From Saprospiraceae bacterium (lineage in GTDB: Bacteria; Bacteroidota; Bacteroidia; Chitinophagales; Saprospiraceae): a stretch of DNA of 64,000 bases. Position numbers and translations under genes: made by a program. The stretch is from positions 1-64,000 of the forward strand of contig BQJU01000019.1 in NCBI GenBank assembly GCA_021604865.1, given 5' to 3'. Shown here piece after piece: positions 10,701 through 18,802 of the stretch (positions within the stretch are counted from its first letter, which is position 1; the number at the start of each line of letters is the position of its first letter). The notes under the pieces were generated by a model. That model had not been told where the DNA came from, ran no database searches, and saw nothing but the letters and a program-made list of their open reading frames with translations.

Positions 10701-13682
10701 ACAGGCATTATCGTATTCAAAACTCGCCGACAAAGGAATTTCTACTACCTGATAGACAAAACAGGTAACGACTCCTCCCATGCCATCATCGAAATCTCCC
10801 AACTGAAAAACCTTGTAAAAACCAGGTGCCGAAAAAGTATGGGAGACTACGGGGCCTGTTGCCGTATTACTACCGCTGGCTGGATCGCTAAATATCCATC
10901 GGATAGTACCGGGAACCACATCAACCGAAAGATTTTGGAAGTTTAGCACATTACATTCGGTAGTCGTGGCAACATCAAAGGCCAGATCAGAAGTACCGCC
11001 ACAACTTACACCACCTGACGGACCACCGCCACCGCTACAATCATTTGATACGGCTATGGTGTTTGAGAAATATTCACAGTTATTGGCATCCGTAATTTGT
11101 AATTGGAAAGCCCCATCTGTAGTGGTTGTATAAATAGGTCCAGTCTCACCGGCAATAGGACTGCCATTTTGATACCATTGATAGGTATATCCGGCACTGG
11201 AATTAAGGCCATACATGGTGGTTGAGATTGGTACATTGCAAAATCTCGTGAAGTCGGGTGTAGAAATATTGATTTCTGACTCCGGATAGCCGTCAATAAA
11301 GAACGTTGTATCCCCCACACATCCATAAACATCCGTAACCTCTACCTGATAATAACCAGGGCCAAGATCCGGTGTAGCCAGGGTGGAAACGGTACTGCCA
11401 TTTTCATCCTTCCACAAGTAGCTGTCATAGGCAATAGTAGTCATCAATTGCGCCGTCTCCGTAGCACACAATTCAGCAGGGTAAACCGCTACCGGTTGTG
11501 GCGTAGGGCGTACATTTACGGCAAAAGTTGTGTTTTGTCCACACAGATCCAGGCTGACGGTTGCCGGCCCTCCGGTATGCCAGAGTATTTCTATATTACT
11601 AGCATTAGGATCACCCGTAATGGTACCAACACCATTGGGAATGATGCTCCAAACATAATCCACCTCAGCGTAACCCGTAGTGCTGTACAGACTGATTTGG
11701 TCCTGGCACACTTCATCATCGCCGGTAATAACAAAGCCAGTGATCGCCTGAATAGGCAGTACTACGGCATCCGATTCACAAGGGATGCCGCTTGTACTAA
11801 CCTGAATGACGGAAATTTCGTAAGGAGCCGTTGCCCCCCACGTTACATTTATGGGATTACCAGTACGTTCACTTATCGTACCACCATCATTGATGGACCA
11901 GCGAAAAATATTGTTCGGCTGACCAGAGATAGCCTCATAAGTATAAGCTTGCCCTGGGCAGATGTCATCTTCACCTTCGATATTGTCTACAGCAGGTGGG
12001 GCAGTAACAATTCTTACGTTGGTTTCAAAACCACCAACACAAAAATCTAATGGATTTGCAGGCACCAGAGAGAGCGTGTAGGTGCCCGGAGCATACGTAA
12101 AATCAATCATTGGTGAACCAGTAGCACCAGTTGAGGTCCACACAGTAGAGCCATCTGCAGCAGCCAAAGTCCAATTGGCCGGAGAAGGCATGTTATTTTG
12201 GGTGTTGATAGCTTCGAAGGTAACAGAGGCATTTTCACAAACCTCAATAGGGCCATCAATAAAAATCTCTGGTTTCATATTTACCTCAAGGGAGGAAGCA
12301 CCACCACAATCAAGGTAACAATTGTCATAAGTCACACTAACCGTTTGCGGTTGAGTAACAATAAAACCACCAAACCATTCTACCGTAATTTCATTGGTGC
12401 CCTGCCCTTCCAGGATGGTTCCAAAGCTGGATACGGTCCAGATAAAATCGGTACCTTCATAGGGCACAACGGAATAGTTGGTAATTTGTCCTTTACACAC
12501 AATGGCAGGCCCATCAATGGTGGCTCCATCTGATAAAATCGGGATTTGCACCAGATTTGGTTCCAGACAAACGTTGGTATTACTACAATCATCTACAATC
12601 AGTTCAATAGTACCCTCGGGGCCATTATCCCAACTTACGGTGACAAAATCATCGCCGGTGCCTCCACCTTCCGTGATGGTTCCGTTAGGGCTGACGGCCC
12701 AGTTGAAAATGCCACAAGTAGCATCCGAGGTATAAGTAACGGTTTCCCCTTCACAAACAGTTCCCACACAATCGACGAATGGACTTTCGGCATCTATCAC
12801 TTCTATCGAGAGGGAAGTGGTATCGGCACACAAACATTCATTATAAGCAATGAGTGTGACCTCATAAGTACCAGGAGCATTAAAAACCTGGGCCGGGTTG
12901 ACTTCATCCGAAGTACCCAGGATTCCAAACGTCCAATGATAGGAAGCAGCACCCTGGCTCGTATTTTCAAAATACACGGTTTGTCCTTCGCAGATACTCA
13001 GGAGATCCCCTTGAGCCGCAGGATTGGTGTTAAAGTTCGCCACCGGTTCTTCAAGGATTTCCACACAGATGGTGCTATAGCCTTCACAAAAATCGAAGGT
13101 GTAAACGGACACACTCCCTGTTCCTGGGCCACCCCATTGCACCGTTATCGAATTAAAACCCGTGTGTTCCCAACTTTCGGCACCTACAACTTCCCAATTC
13201 AGGTCCTGAATGGTACCTTGGGTAGATACCGTGTAAGTAACCGTACTGTTGGGGCATAGTTTTTCACAGCCTCCCCCGTCGGGTATATCGTCATTGGCTG
13301 CTGGGCAAACCTCTCCGGCAGTAGAATAGATGGGGGGAGATGCTTCTCCATAAACACTTAATATGAATTGAGTTTCAGTGATTTCTCCATTGGTAAAACG
13401 CACAATTACCGGAACCGTATAAGTACCGGGACCAAAAAGCTCCCAACAGACAGTATGGGTAGAATCCCCTAAGGTTATCAAGGTTGATCCATCCGGCATC
13501 ACCCAAAATACGGAGTCAACTACCGGGGGGGGTTGTCCAATTCCAGAGACAACGACATTATAATTATAACAACCACCACAAACTTCCTGGGGTCCTTCTA
13601 TATAAATCTCACTATTCTGGGCGGAAAGCACCTGTGTAAAACAGCAAAAGACAAAGAGCATTTGGATACATCTGGATAACAT
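7722..13682 (-). CDS. Giant PKD-repeat surface protein with type B T9SS sorting domain
   Basis: This 1986-residue secreted protein starts with a signal peptide (MLSRCIQMLFVFCCF...LSAQ). It contains many Ig-like/PKD modules, with typical segments such as YHWTFGILGTSDEVNPAQVF and SWSWDFGDPGSG. An SdrD-B-like segment (EGNVYFDVNENGIIDG) follows, then three tandem repeats of about 50 residues, each with a Cys-x-Gly start and a GCDS end. The C-terminus (YIPNAFSPNEDGVNDRFLP ... IFDRWGNQLY ... VKSGVYVWRLKA) is the gliding-motility-associated CHU_C domain, which directs export by the type 9 secretion system and attachment to the cell surface. It is rich in cysteine. An adhesive role is inferred. The gene stands alone between two non-coding stretches. 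Confidence 0.9.
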   Translation of the reverse strand: MLSRCIQMLFVFCCFTQVLSAQNSEIYIEGPQEVCGGCYNYNVVVSGIGQPPPVVDSVFWVMPDGSTLITLGDSTHTVCWELFGPGTYTVPVIVRFTNGEITETQFILSVYGEASPPIYSTAGEVCPAANDDIPDGGGCEKLCPNSTVTYTVSTQGTIQDLNWEVVGAESWEHTGFNSITVQWGGPGTGSVSVYTFDFCEGYSTICVEILEEPVANFNTNPAAQGDLLSICEGQTVYFENTSQGAASYHWTFGILGTSDEVNPAQVFNAPGTYEVTLIAYNECLCADTTSLSIEVIDAESPFVDCVGTVCEGETVTYTSDATCGIFNWAVSPNGTITEGGGTGDDFVTVSWDNGPEGTIELIVDDCSNTNVCLEPNLVQIPILSDGATIDGPAIVCKGQITNYSVVPYEGTDFIWTVSSFGTILEGQGTNEITVEWFGGFIVTQPQTVSVTYDNCYLDCGGASSLEVNMKPEIFIDGPIEVCENASVTFEAINTQNNMPSPANWTLAAADGSTVWTSTGATGSPMIDFTYAPGTYTLSLVPANPLDFCVGGFETNVRIVTAPPAVDNIEGEDDICPGQAYTYEAISGQPNNIFRWSINDGGTISERTGNPINVTWGATAPYEISVIQVSTSGIPCESDAVVLPIQAITGFVITGDDEVCQDQISLYSTTGYAEVDYVWSIIPNGVGTITGDPNASNIEILWHTGGPATVSLDLCGQNTTFAVNVRPTPQPVAVYPAELCATETAQLMTTIAYDSYLWKDENGSTVSTLATPDLGPGYYQVEVTDVYGCVGDTTFFIDGYPESEINISTPDFTRFCNVPISTTMYGLNSSAGYTYQWYQNGSPIAGETGPIYTTTTDGAFQLQITDANNCEYFSNTIAVSNDCSGGGGPSGGVSCGGTSDLAFDVATTTECNVLNFQNLSVDVVPGTIRWIFSDPASGSNTATGPVVSHTFSAPGFYKVFQLGDFDDGMGGVVTCFVYQVVEIPLSASFEYDNACPSEVVAFADLSTFLPGNSITSWSWDFGDPGSGVNNTSIDQNPTHIFDNPGDYDVSLTITAGSGCTSTIVKTLTVYPPPPVSFEEPVVNCERTASNFVADVSSTVTYVHWDFGDPGSGDANTSNLFDTYHVFANPGTYTVTLFAQSIYGCSNSFTRTITIEPNSLAGDISLSIPSPLCEGDSTVLTPPAGGTIWAWSTGDTTETITVGEAGIYNVTITDVDGCSYEPLAVTIDVLPAPEAPIRVVTFNEYQQPTAYFYLSYEACQGEDIFLEAIETTGYTYQWSNGDIGPGTEYSDDRGNQLLAGDYEISLTVTDQNSCSNVMTFSITVHPLPANIQIVASVAGLICESTETTFSVVSPDPALDYIWNTGEVGTNMTTAAAGDYYVRAINEFGCETESNTLSITAGPDISKVPSGCHTRCRPDTLCMPLIPGVVSYQWYFNGAPIPGPNGTQTDLIADEDGDYYLEMVSTQGCVLNSGVLSLEFYDGFGTFEGNVYFDVNENGIIDGPDTLVSGIDINLLVANTVTNTVTSDGSGFYQFANVLATNYTLELDSLTFPEDVSAYEIRIDTALVGCDDEVEINWLLFLDCPDDMVHSVAFSGCEGDVVSYNGMNFTSDTTFTVTYTSITGCDSTEMVTIDLIEVDDSLLELGACPGETVFYDGVELSIGDQQDFVLVNAAGCDSTVSVSVLALPSSVEQLQLDVCAGETIQYNGMELSAGDLEEITLTNAAGCDSIINVMVMAYATPSVTVSTEESCPNENSGRMEADVQGGNGPFTYSIDGQNFQNDNLFEDLPSGDYTLYSLDANGCTQEMPFQIEALPELQVSAKEFFLPCDLLETTLEVDVLSGGGSDLTYLWDDGSILEDRLVAEPGTYTLMVSNTCETVEQSFTVDYEEHSVLQAMYIPNAFSPNEDGVNDRFLPIASLDIAVDKFEMNIFDRWGNQLYRSENPTEGWDGAKNGKQVKSGVYVWRLKATVNACGQLMEVVKEGDVTLLR

Positions 13683-14004
13683 AACCGTAGTTTTTTAATA
13701 AAGTTAACAGGTCGTTTTCAGACAAAAGGATACCGTAATCCCTTTCATGTCGAAAACGAATTTTAATGCGCGATATACCTAATTTTTACCTATACAAAGG
13801 CTAATCGCCATTACGCGTGCTTGATTTTTATTGAAATAGTTAAAACCACCAATTGGCGATTTTATTTAGAACGGTGAGTAAAACTCATCAGTTATCAAAT
13901 AGACCCACTGACTTAAAATGTTGCTGCCTGGGATTGAAAAAATATTTTGTTTTTGTTGAAACGGGTTCTAATCCTTTAGATATTCAGGGTCATTTTTCAC
14001 ACGA
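13683..14004. other. Non-coding stretch upstream of the PKD-protein gene
   Basis: About 320 bp with no supported gene. It should contain the promoter of the PKD-protein gene (minus strand), but no perfect TAnnTTTG box was found. A TTC-loop-like sequence near 13967 does not belong to a tRNA. Confidence 0.5.
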
Positions 14005-14204
14005 TCACCGCATCAATGCAACATCTCCGGCATATTCTAAATCTCTTCCCTGGCCGCATATTGACACCCTACTTTTGATGTAATAAACATAAATGCCAGG
14101 ATCGAGCCCACGGTTGCGGAAATCACCATTGCCAAAATACCATTCAATATTTGTAGTTTCAGAAAAGCATTATTGAAAGCTATACTTTCTCCCAGACAGC
14201 TATT
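14005..14204 (-). pseudogene. Remnant of a type B sorting domain (CHU_C) gene
   Basis: The minus strand from about 14145 to a TGA at 14005-14007 encodes ETTNIEWYFGNGDF followed by RNRGLDPGIYVYYIK and ending EYAGDVALMR. That is the pattern of the last 50 residues of gliding-associated C-terminal domains (GxxLDPGVYVYYIK ... GDVxLxR). Upstream, an in-frame TAA is followed by more similarity (RKYSFQ) only if the break is ignored. No start or further domain is recognisable, and the fragment stops at the repeat element at 14205. I infer a decayed second surface-protein gene. Confidence 0.55.
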
Positions 14205-14533
14205 AGTGCTTGTTTGGAGGTCGGATTTGCATCGCCGTTCCCCGGGCGTCTGCGCCATGCTCCTTCGCTGAAGCTTCGGCGCAAGCGAAAGGCTTCGACG
14301 ACGGCGCGAGGTCGAAGCCTTCTGGCGAAGAACCTCGGCAAGCCGATGGCGGCCGATGGATGACGAAAAGCATCAATTTTTTGATGCTACAAGGCTTTTT
14401 TTGAAGTTCATACCCTGAGGTACGGACGAAAAAAGTAACAGCCTGTCCCGCCGAAGGGAAACCGCTAGGTCGGGAAAGTATCATCATAAAAGTGACGTTT
14501 TGTAGCCCACCGTTTGACCTCCAAACATGCACT
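14205..14533. repeat. 329-bp inverted-repeat-bounded element (copy B)
   Basis: The ends AGTGCTTGTTTGGAGGTC (14205-14222) and GACCTCCAAACATGCACT (14516-14533) are inverted repeats matching at 17 of 18 positions. The interior is GC-rich, unlike its surroundings. It contains the core CGCTGAAGCTTCGGCGCAAGCG shared with the 74-bp copies, a GGCTTCGAC...GTCGAAGCC hairpin (about 14301-14329) and an AGCATCAA-TTTT-TTGATGCT hairpin followed downstream by a seven-T run. No transposase is encoded. It may be a MITE-like element, or it may specify a structured RNA. Confidence 0.65.
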
Positions 14534-14848
14534 TAATGGCATCATTTACTACGGGTGGCCCACTGATGATTTCCATTTCAGTTGACGCAACAATTCCTAC
14601 ACCAAACAATTTCCTCTACTACCTGATCCATTCCCAAATTAAGAATCTCCAACTGTCCTCAAAGTCCAAAACCTTGCCAACACAAAAAAATAAAAATCGC
14701 TTTATTATTCATGAGATTTAGGTTTTTAGAATGTTATAGAGATGGCTCTTTGGATCAGTGAAGGGTTATCCAAGACCAAGGCGTTTTCTTATTATCTTGT
14801 GCAGGAAGAACTTAAAATTAATATTAAAATATGTTAGACTATTAAATC
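14534..14848. other. Non-coding stretch before the small unknown gene
   Basis: About 315 AT-rich bases without a supported gene. A short open stretch on the minus strand adjoining the repeat (reading EMEIISGPPVVNDAIK) looks protein-like, but it has no start and matches nothing I recognise. Confidence 0.4.
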
Positions 14849-15259
14849 ATGATAAAACGCGATCACCTCCTCCGCTGGACACAAGAGCTGGCCAAGGTCA
14901 TTGCCAGACTTATGGGCAAAGAAACCCTCGAAGCATTGGATATTATCGATGACATCTATGATGGGGTATTGGAATTTAGTCCTTCAGAACTGGACCGCAT
15001 CCCTCCAGAAACATGGTGGACCTACCTCACCATTAAAAAATCCTTTCACGAAGGCCAATTGGACTTTCTGGCCGAACTGCTCTACCGCCAGGGAACCTTG
15101 CTCCATAAATCCAGTCAATTGGTAGAATCAAAAGCGCGATTGCAGCAGGCATTGCATATATTTGAGCGGTTGGACAAGGAACAGGCTGTTTTTTCCTTTG
15201 AAAGACAACAACAATTAGTTGACATTCGTAAACAACTGGAAGATTTGAACCCCAATTGA
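14849..15259 (+). CDS. Small helical protein of unknown function
   Basis: The 136-residue product is predicted to be all-helical, acidic and cytosolic (no signal peptide or membrane segment). It begins MIKRDHLLRWTQELAKVIAR and its second half (about 70-130) reads like TPR-type helices (FLAELLYRQGTLLH, KARLQQALHIFERL). The general pattern is reminiscent of DUF6483-type proteins, but I cannot confirm that. It lies 86 bp upstream of clpB on the same strand, so co-transcription is possible, although a dyad separates them. The codon usage and start look genuine. No function is proposed. Confidence 0.7.
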   Translation: MIKRDHLLRWTQELAKVIARLMGKETLEALDIIDDIYDGVLEFSPSELDRIPPETWWTYLTIKKSFHEGQLDFLAELLYRQGTLLHKSSQLVESKARLQQALHIFERLDKEQAVFSFERQQQLVDIRKQLEDLNPN

Positions 15260-15306
15260 CTAAAGTTTTCAACCAAAACGCCTAAATTACTGCCTCAAAA
15301 CTTACT

Positions 15307-15332
15307 TTCTTTGACCACCTATTGTCAAAGAA
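15307..15332. promoter_or_regulatory. Inverted repeat ahead of clpB
   Basis: A perfect 9-bp dyad, TTCTTTGAC (15307-15315) and GTCAAAGAA (15324-15332) with an 8-bp spacer, ends 13 bp before the clpB ATG. It is not the CIRCE element (TTAGCACTC). It could be an operator or a 5' hairpin controlling chaperone synthesis. Confidence 0.45.
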
Positions 15333-15345
15333 CCAAAATTAGAAT

Positions 15346-18135
15346 ATGACTTACGACAATTTCACGATAAAAGCTCAGGAGTCCATCCTTGCGGCACAAA
15401 AGCTGGCTGCCGGATTGGACCAACAGCAGGTTGACACAGTACACCTCGTTAAGGGAATTCTGGAGACAGATGAAAGTGTGGCTACTTTTCTTCTGCAAAA
15501 AATGAATGTGAATGTAGCCGGCCTCACCCAAGCCCTGGATAAAGCCATACGCTTGTATCCCAAAGTGGAGGGCACCGACAAACAATACCTAAGTACTGAC
15601 GCCAATAAAGCCCTCAGCCGGGCGAAAAAAATGCTTGCTGAGTTTGGCGATGAATACATTTCCATTGAATTAATGTTGCTAGGTGTTCTGCAAGGAACAG
15701 AAAAAGGGGCCAGACTACTCAAGGAACAGGGCGCTTCGGAAGACGGACTAAAAGCCGCTATTCAAGAATTGCGCAAAGGCAAAAATGTAACTGATCAAAG
15801 TGCTGAAGACAGCTACAATTCACTAAAAAAATTCGCCATTAACCTCAATGAGCGAGCGGAAACCGGTAAGCTCGATCCCATTATTGGCAGGGATGAAGAA
15901 ATCCGGCGGGTATTGCACATCCTTTCTCGGCGCAAGAAAAACAATCCCATCCTGATTGGGGAACCCGGCGTAGGTAAAACGGCCATCGTGGAGGGCATTG
16001 CCTGGCGCATTATCAAAGGAGATGTTCCCGAAAACCTGAAAAGCAAAAAGATCTTTACCCTTGATATCGCTTCATTGGTGGCTGGGGCCAAATATAAAGG
16101 CGAATTTGAAGAACGACTGAAAGGAGTCATCAAAGAGGTAACCGAATCGGGCGGAGAGATTATCCTCTTCATTGACGAGATCCACACCCTGATTGGCGCC
16201 GGTGCCAGCCAAGGGGGCATCGATGCCGCCAATATCCTCAAACCGGCATTGGCACGGGGAGAATTGCGTACCATTGGAGCGACCACCCTAGATGAATACC
16301 AGAAGTATTTTGAAAAAGATAAAGCCCTGGTACGGCGCTTTCAGACTATCCTCATTAATGAGCCCAGTGTAGAAGATACTATTTCCATCCTGCGCGGATT
16401 GCAGGAACGTTATGAGGTTTTTCACAAAATTGAAATCCTCGACGAAGCACTGATTGCTGCTGCCGAATTTTCTCACCGCTATATCTCTGATCGCTTCCTT
16501 CCAGACAAAGCTATCGACTTGATTGACGAGGCGGCAGCCAAAATGCGCCTTGAACTGGATTCCGTACCGGAAGAAGTAGATGAATGGAACCGAAAGGTAA
16601 ACCAGCTGGAAATTGAACGGGAAGCCATCAAGCGGGAAAAAGACCAGCCTAAACTCAAATCCATCAATGAACAAATCGCTAATGCTCAGGAAAAACGCGA
16701 TTCACTGAGAGCCGGTTGGAAAAACGAAAAGGAAATCCTGGACACCATCCAGAATATCAAGAAAAAGATCGAAGAGCTGGAAATGGAAGCGGCAAAAGCT
16801 GAGCGTAATAGCGACTTTGAAACTGTAGCCAAAATCCGTTACGGGGAACTCCAGCAGCAACAGGTCATGCTGAAGGTTGCCGAGGAAAAACTAGCGGGTC
16901 TGTCTGATGAAAAACGTTTTACCAATGAGGAAGTGAATGCCAATGATATTGCTGAAGTAGTGGCACGTTGGACGGGCATTCCCGTAGCCAAAATGCTACA
17001 AAGTGAAAAGGACAAACTGCTTTACCTGGAAAACGAAATCCATCAACGCCTGATCGGGCAAGACGAAGCGGTAATCGCCGTAAGTAATGCGGTACGCCGT
17101 AGCCGTTCCGGACTTCAGGATGCCGACCGACCGATTGGGTCTTTTATCTTCCTCGGACCTACGGGTGTCGGTAAAACCGAATTGGCGAAAGCCCTGGCGG
17201 AAGTCCTCTTTGATGACGAAAAAGCCATCACCCGTATCGACATGAGTGAATATCAGGAACGGCATTCTGTATCGCGATTGGTGGGCGCACCTCCGGGTTA
17301 CGTAGGCTATGATGAAGGCGGTCAACTCACCGAAGCGGTACGCCGTAAACCTTATTCCATCATCCTACTCGATGAAATCGAAAAGGCCCACCCGGATACC
17401 TTCAATATCCTGCTACAAGTACTCGATGATGGCCGCCTGACCGATAACAGGGGACGGGTCGCCAATTTTAAAAATACCCTCATCATCATGACCTCCAATA
17501 TGGGGTCGGAAACCATTCTCGAAAACTTCGAAGACTTGGATGCTGTAGGTGATCAACACCGCCAGGAAATTATCGAAACTACCAAAGAAGAGGTCTTCAA
17601 TCAACTTAAAGAAAACCTACGCCCGGAGTTTATCAATCGCATCGATGAACAGATTCTATTCTTGCCACTTTCAAGAGAGGAAATCAAACAAATTTTGCGC
17701 TTACTCCTAAAGAAGGTAGACAAAATGCTGGTCGGCCAAGGCATGGTCCTTCGTGTTAGCGATCCGGCAATGGAAAAACTTGCCGACCTGGGTTACGATC
17801 CTCAATTTGGTGCCCGCCCCATGAAAAGGGTCCTGCAAAGAGAAGTCATCAACGAACTCTCCAAACAGCTGATCGGTGGGGGCTTCACCAGCGGTGACAC
17901 CATCTACCTGGATGCTCCAAAAGGTGAGCTGACTTTCGGTAAAGAACCTTTCAAAGGTGCCGTACATGTGCCCAAGCCCAAAGAAGGTGCAGCTAAAGCA
18001 AAGAAGGAAGCCGACCAAAAAGCCGCCGATGCAAAAGCTAAAAAGGCTGCCGAGCACCGCAAAAAGCAATTAGAGGAATTGCAGCAGGCAACGGAAGATT
18101 TGGAGGATTCAGTGAAGAAATTGAAGAAGGAGTAG
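15346..18135 (+). CDS. clpB: Disaggregase chaperone ClpB
   Basis: The 929-residue protein has the ClpB layout. It has an N-terminal Clp-N repeat domain (1-145), AAA+ module 1 with Walker A GEPGVGKT at 205-212, a coiled-coil middle domain (about 405-525), AAA+ module 2 with Walker A GPTGVGKT at 604-611, and a C-terminal D2-small domain. It uses ATP to extract polypeptides from aggregates together with DnaK. Past about residue 860 there is an unusual Lys/Ala-rich charged tail of some 60 residues ([20 protein letters not shown]), longer than in standard ClpB. A dyad just before the start suggests heat-stress control. Confidence 0.96.
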   Translation: MTYDNFTIKAQESILAAQKLAAGLDQQQVDTVHLVKGILETDESVATFLLQKMNVNVAGLTQALDKAIRLYPKVEGTDKQYLSTDANKALSRAKKMLAEFGDEYISIELMLLGVLQGTEKGARLLKEQGASEDGLKAAIQELRKGKNVTDQSAEDSYNSLKKFAINLNERAETGKLDPIIGRDEEIRRVLHILSRRKKNNPILIGEPGVGKTAIVEGIAWRIIKGDVPENLKSKKIFTLDIASLVAGAKYKGEFEERLKGVIKEVTESGGEIILFIDEIHTLIGAGASQGGIDAANILKPALARGELRTIGATTLDEYQKYFEKDKALVRRFQTILINEPSVEDTISILRGLQERYEVFHKIEILDEALIAAAEFSHRYISDRFLPDKAIDLIDEAAAKMRLELDSVPEEVDEWNRKVNQLEIEREAIKREKDQPKLKSINEQIANAQEKRDSLRAGWKNEKEILDTIQNIKKKIEELEMEAAKAERNSDFETVAKIRYGELQQQQVMLKVAEEKLAGLSDEKRFTNEEVNANDIAEVVARWTGIPVAKMLQSEKDKLLYLENEIHQRLIGQDEAVIAVSNAVRRSRSGLQDADRPIGSFIFLGPTGVGKTELAKALAEVLFDDEKAITRIDMSEYQERHSVSRLVGAPPGYVGYDEGGQLTEAVRRKPYSIILLDEIEKAHPDTFNILLQVLDDGRLTDNRGRVANFKNTLIIMTSNMGSETILENFEDLDAVGDQHRQEIIETTKEEVFNQLKENLRPEFINRIDEQILFLPLSREEIKQILRLLLKKVDKMLVGQGMVLRVSDPAMEKLADLGYDPQFGARPMKRVLQREVINELSKQLIGGGFTSGDTIYLDAPKGELTFGKEPFKGAVHVPKPKEGAAKAKKEADQKAADAKAKKAAEHRKKQLEELQQATEDLEDSVKKLKKE

Positions 18136-18203
18136 GCGTTGTAATACCACTCCAATAATATCATTGCTTAACATTGGGCAAACCGATGGTAAATAAAAAA
18201 GAT

Positions 18204-18722
18204 ATGAATAAGCCAAGGATTAGTATGCTGTTCATTTTAGTAACATTATTTTTTGTAATTACATCCTGCGAGGATAAAGATTCAGGAGGGGAGGATAACT
18301 TAGCAATCGAATCCAATAATTCTCAGAATGAAAAAGATTTTACGGCTACCCTTGAAAAACATTTAAAGGCCGTTTCAAACAAAGATTTAATTTCTTTGAA
18401 AAGTACAATGTCTCCAAATAATAAAATGCAACTCATTCTACCTGGTTCTGAAATTATAAACTCCGTTGATGGTTTTATGAAATATCATGAAGAGTGGTTT
18501 CAAGATACGGCATGGACATTTGAAACAAAAATAATCAATACTGAAGTAGGAGAAAGGAACGGAATTGCCGTTACTGAAATCATTTACAGAGAGCCTGAAA
18601 GAGATGGCAAGCCCTATTTTAATCGAATGATAGTCAGTTATGGCCTGGAAAAATTTAATGACAAATGGTATATAATATTGGACCATGCCAGTTCAATTGA
18701 AAAATCAACAGATAACCAATAG
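18204..18722 (+). CDS. Small lipoprotein, SnoaL/NTF2-like fold suspected
   Basis: From the ATG at 18204 the protein has 172 residues and a good lipoprotein signal peptide (MNKPRISMLFILVTLFFVITSC, split here as signal plus lipobox ITSC). Earlier in-frame starts at 18186 (ATG) and 18174 (TTG) would only lengthen the signal. The mature part, with FTATLEKHLKAVSNKDLISL and a later beta-rich half ending YGLEKFNDKWYIILDH, fits the pattern of NTF2-like/DUF4440 proteins, which bind small ligands. It follows clpB by 68 bp and ends at a strong stem-loop. Base composition is more AT-rich than in its neighbours. Confidence 0.65.
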   Translation: MNKPRISMLFILVTLFFVITSCEDKDSGGEDNLAIESNNSQNEKDFTATLEKHLKAVSNKDLISLKSTMSPNNKMQLILPGSEIINSVDGFMKYHEEWFQDTAWTFETKIINTEVGERNGIAVTEIIYREPERDGKPYFNRMIVSYGLEKFNDKWYIILDHASSIEKSTDNQ

Positions 18723-18725
18723 GAT

Positions 18726-18767
18726 AACTCTAATGGTTTATGTTTGGAAACTTAAACCATTAGAGTT
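18726..18767. terminator. Stem-loop between convergent genes
   Basis: A perfect 15-bp stem (AACTCTAATGGTTTA at 18726-18740 with its complement at 18753-18767) and a 12-nt loop TGTTTGGAAACT lie between the lipoprotein gene and the convergent hydrolase gene. Flanking T-tracts are short. It could terminate both directions. Confidence 0.65.
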
Positions 18768-18802
18768 GTTTCCCACCGTCCTGCCCCTGTGAAACAACTC
18801 CA

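Noticed and set aside
12546-13259. 237-codon open frame antisense to the PKD-protein gene
   Set aside because: The PKD protein is continuous and well supported; the antisense product has no signal peptide or domain.
13955-13985. tRNA-like GGTTCTAATCC segment
   Set aside because: The base after TTC is T where tRNAs have a purine, and no acceptor, D or anticodon stems can be formed around it.
14205-14533. Integron attC site or insertion sequence
   Set aside because: No GTTRRRY core, integrase or transposase frame is present; the shared ends with short copies favour a non-coding dispersed element.
15260-15345. CIRCE heat-shock operator before clpB
   Set aside because: The dyad there is TTCTTTGAC/GTCAAAGAA, which does not match TTAGCACTC-N9-GAGTGCTAA.
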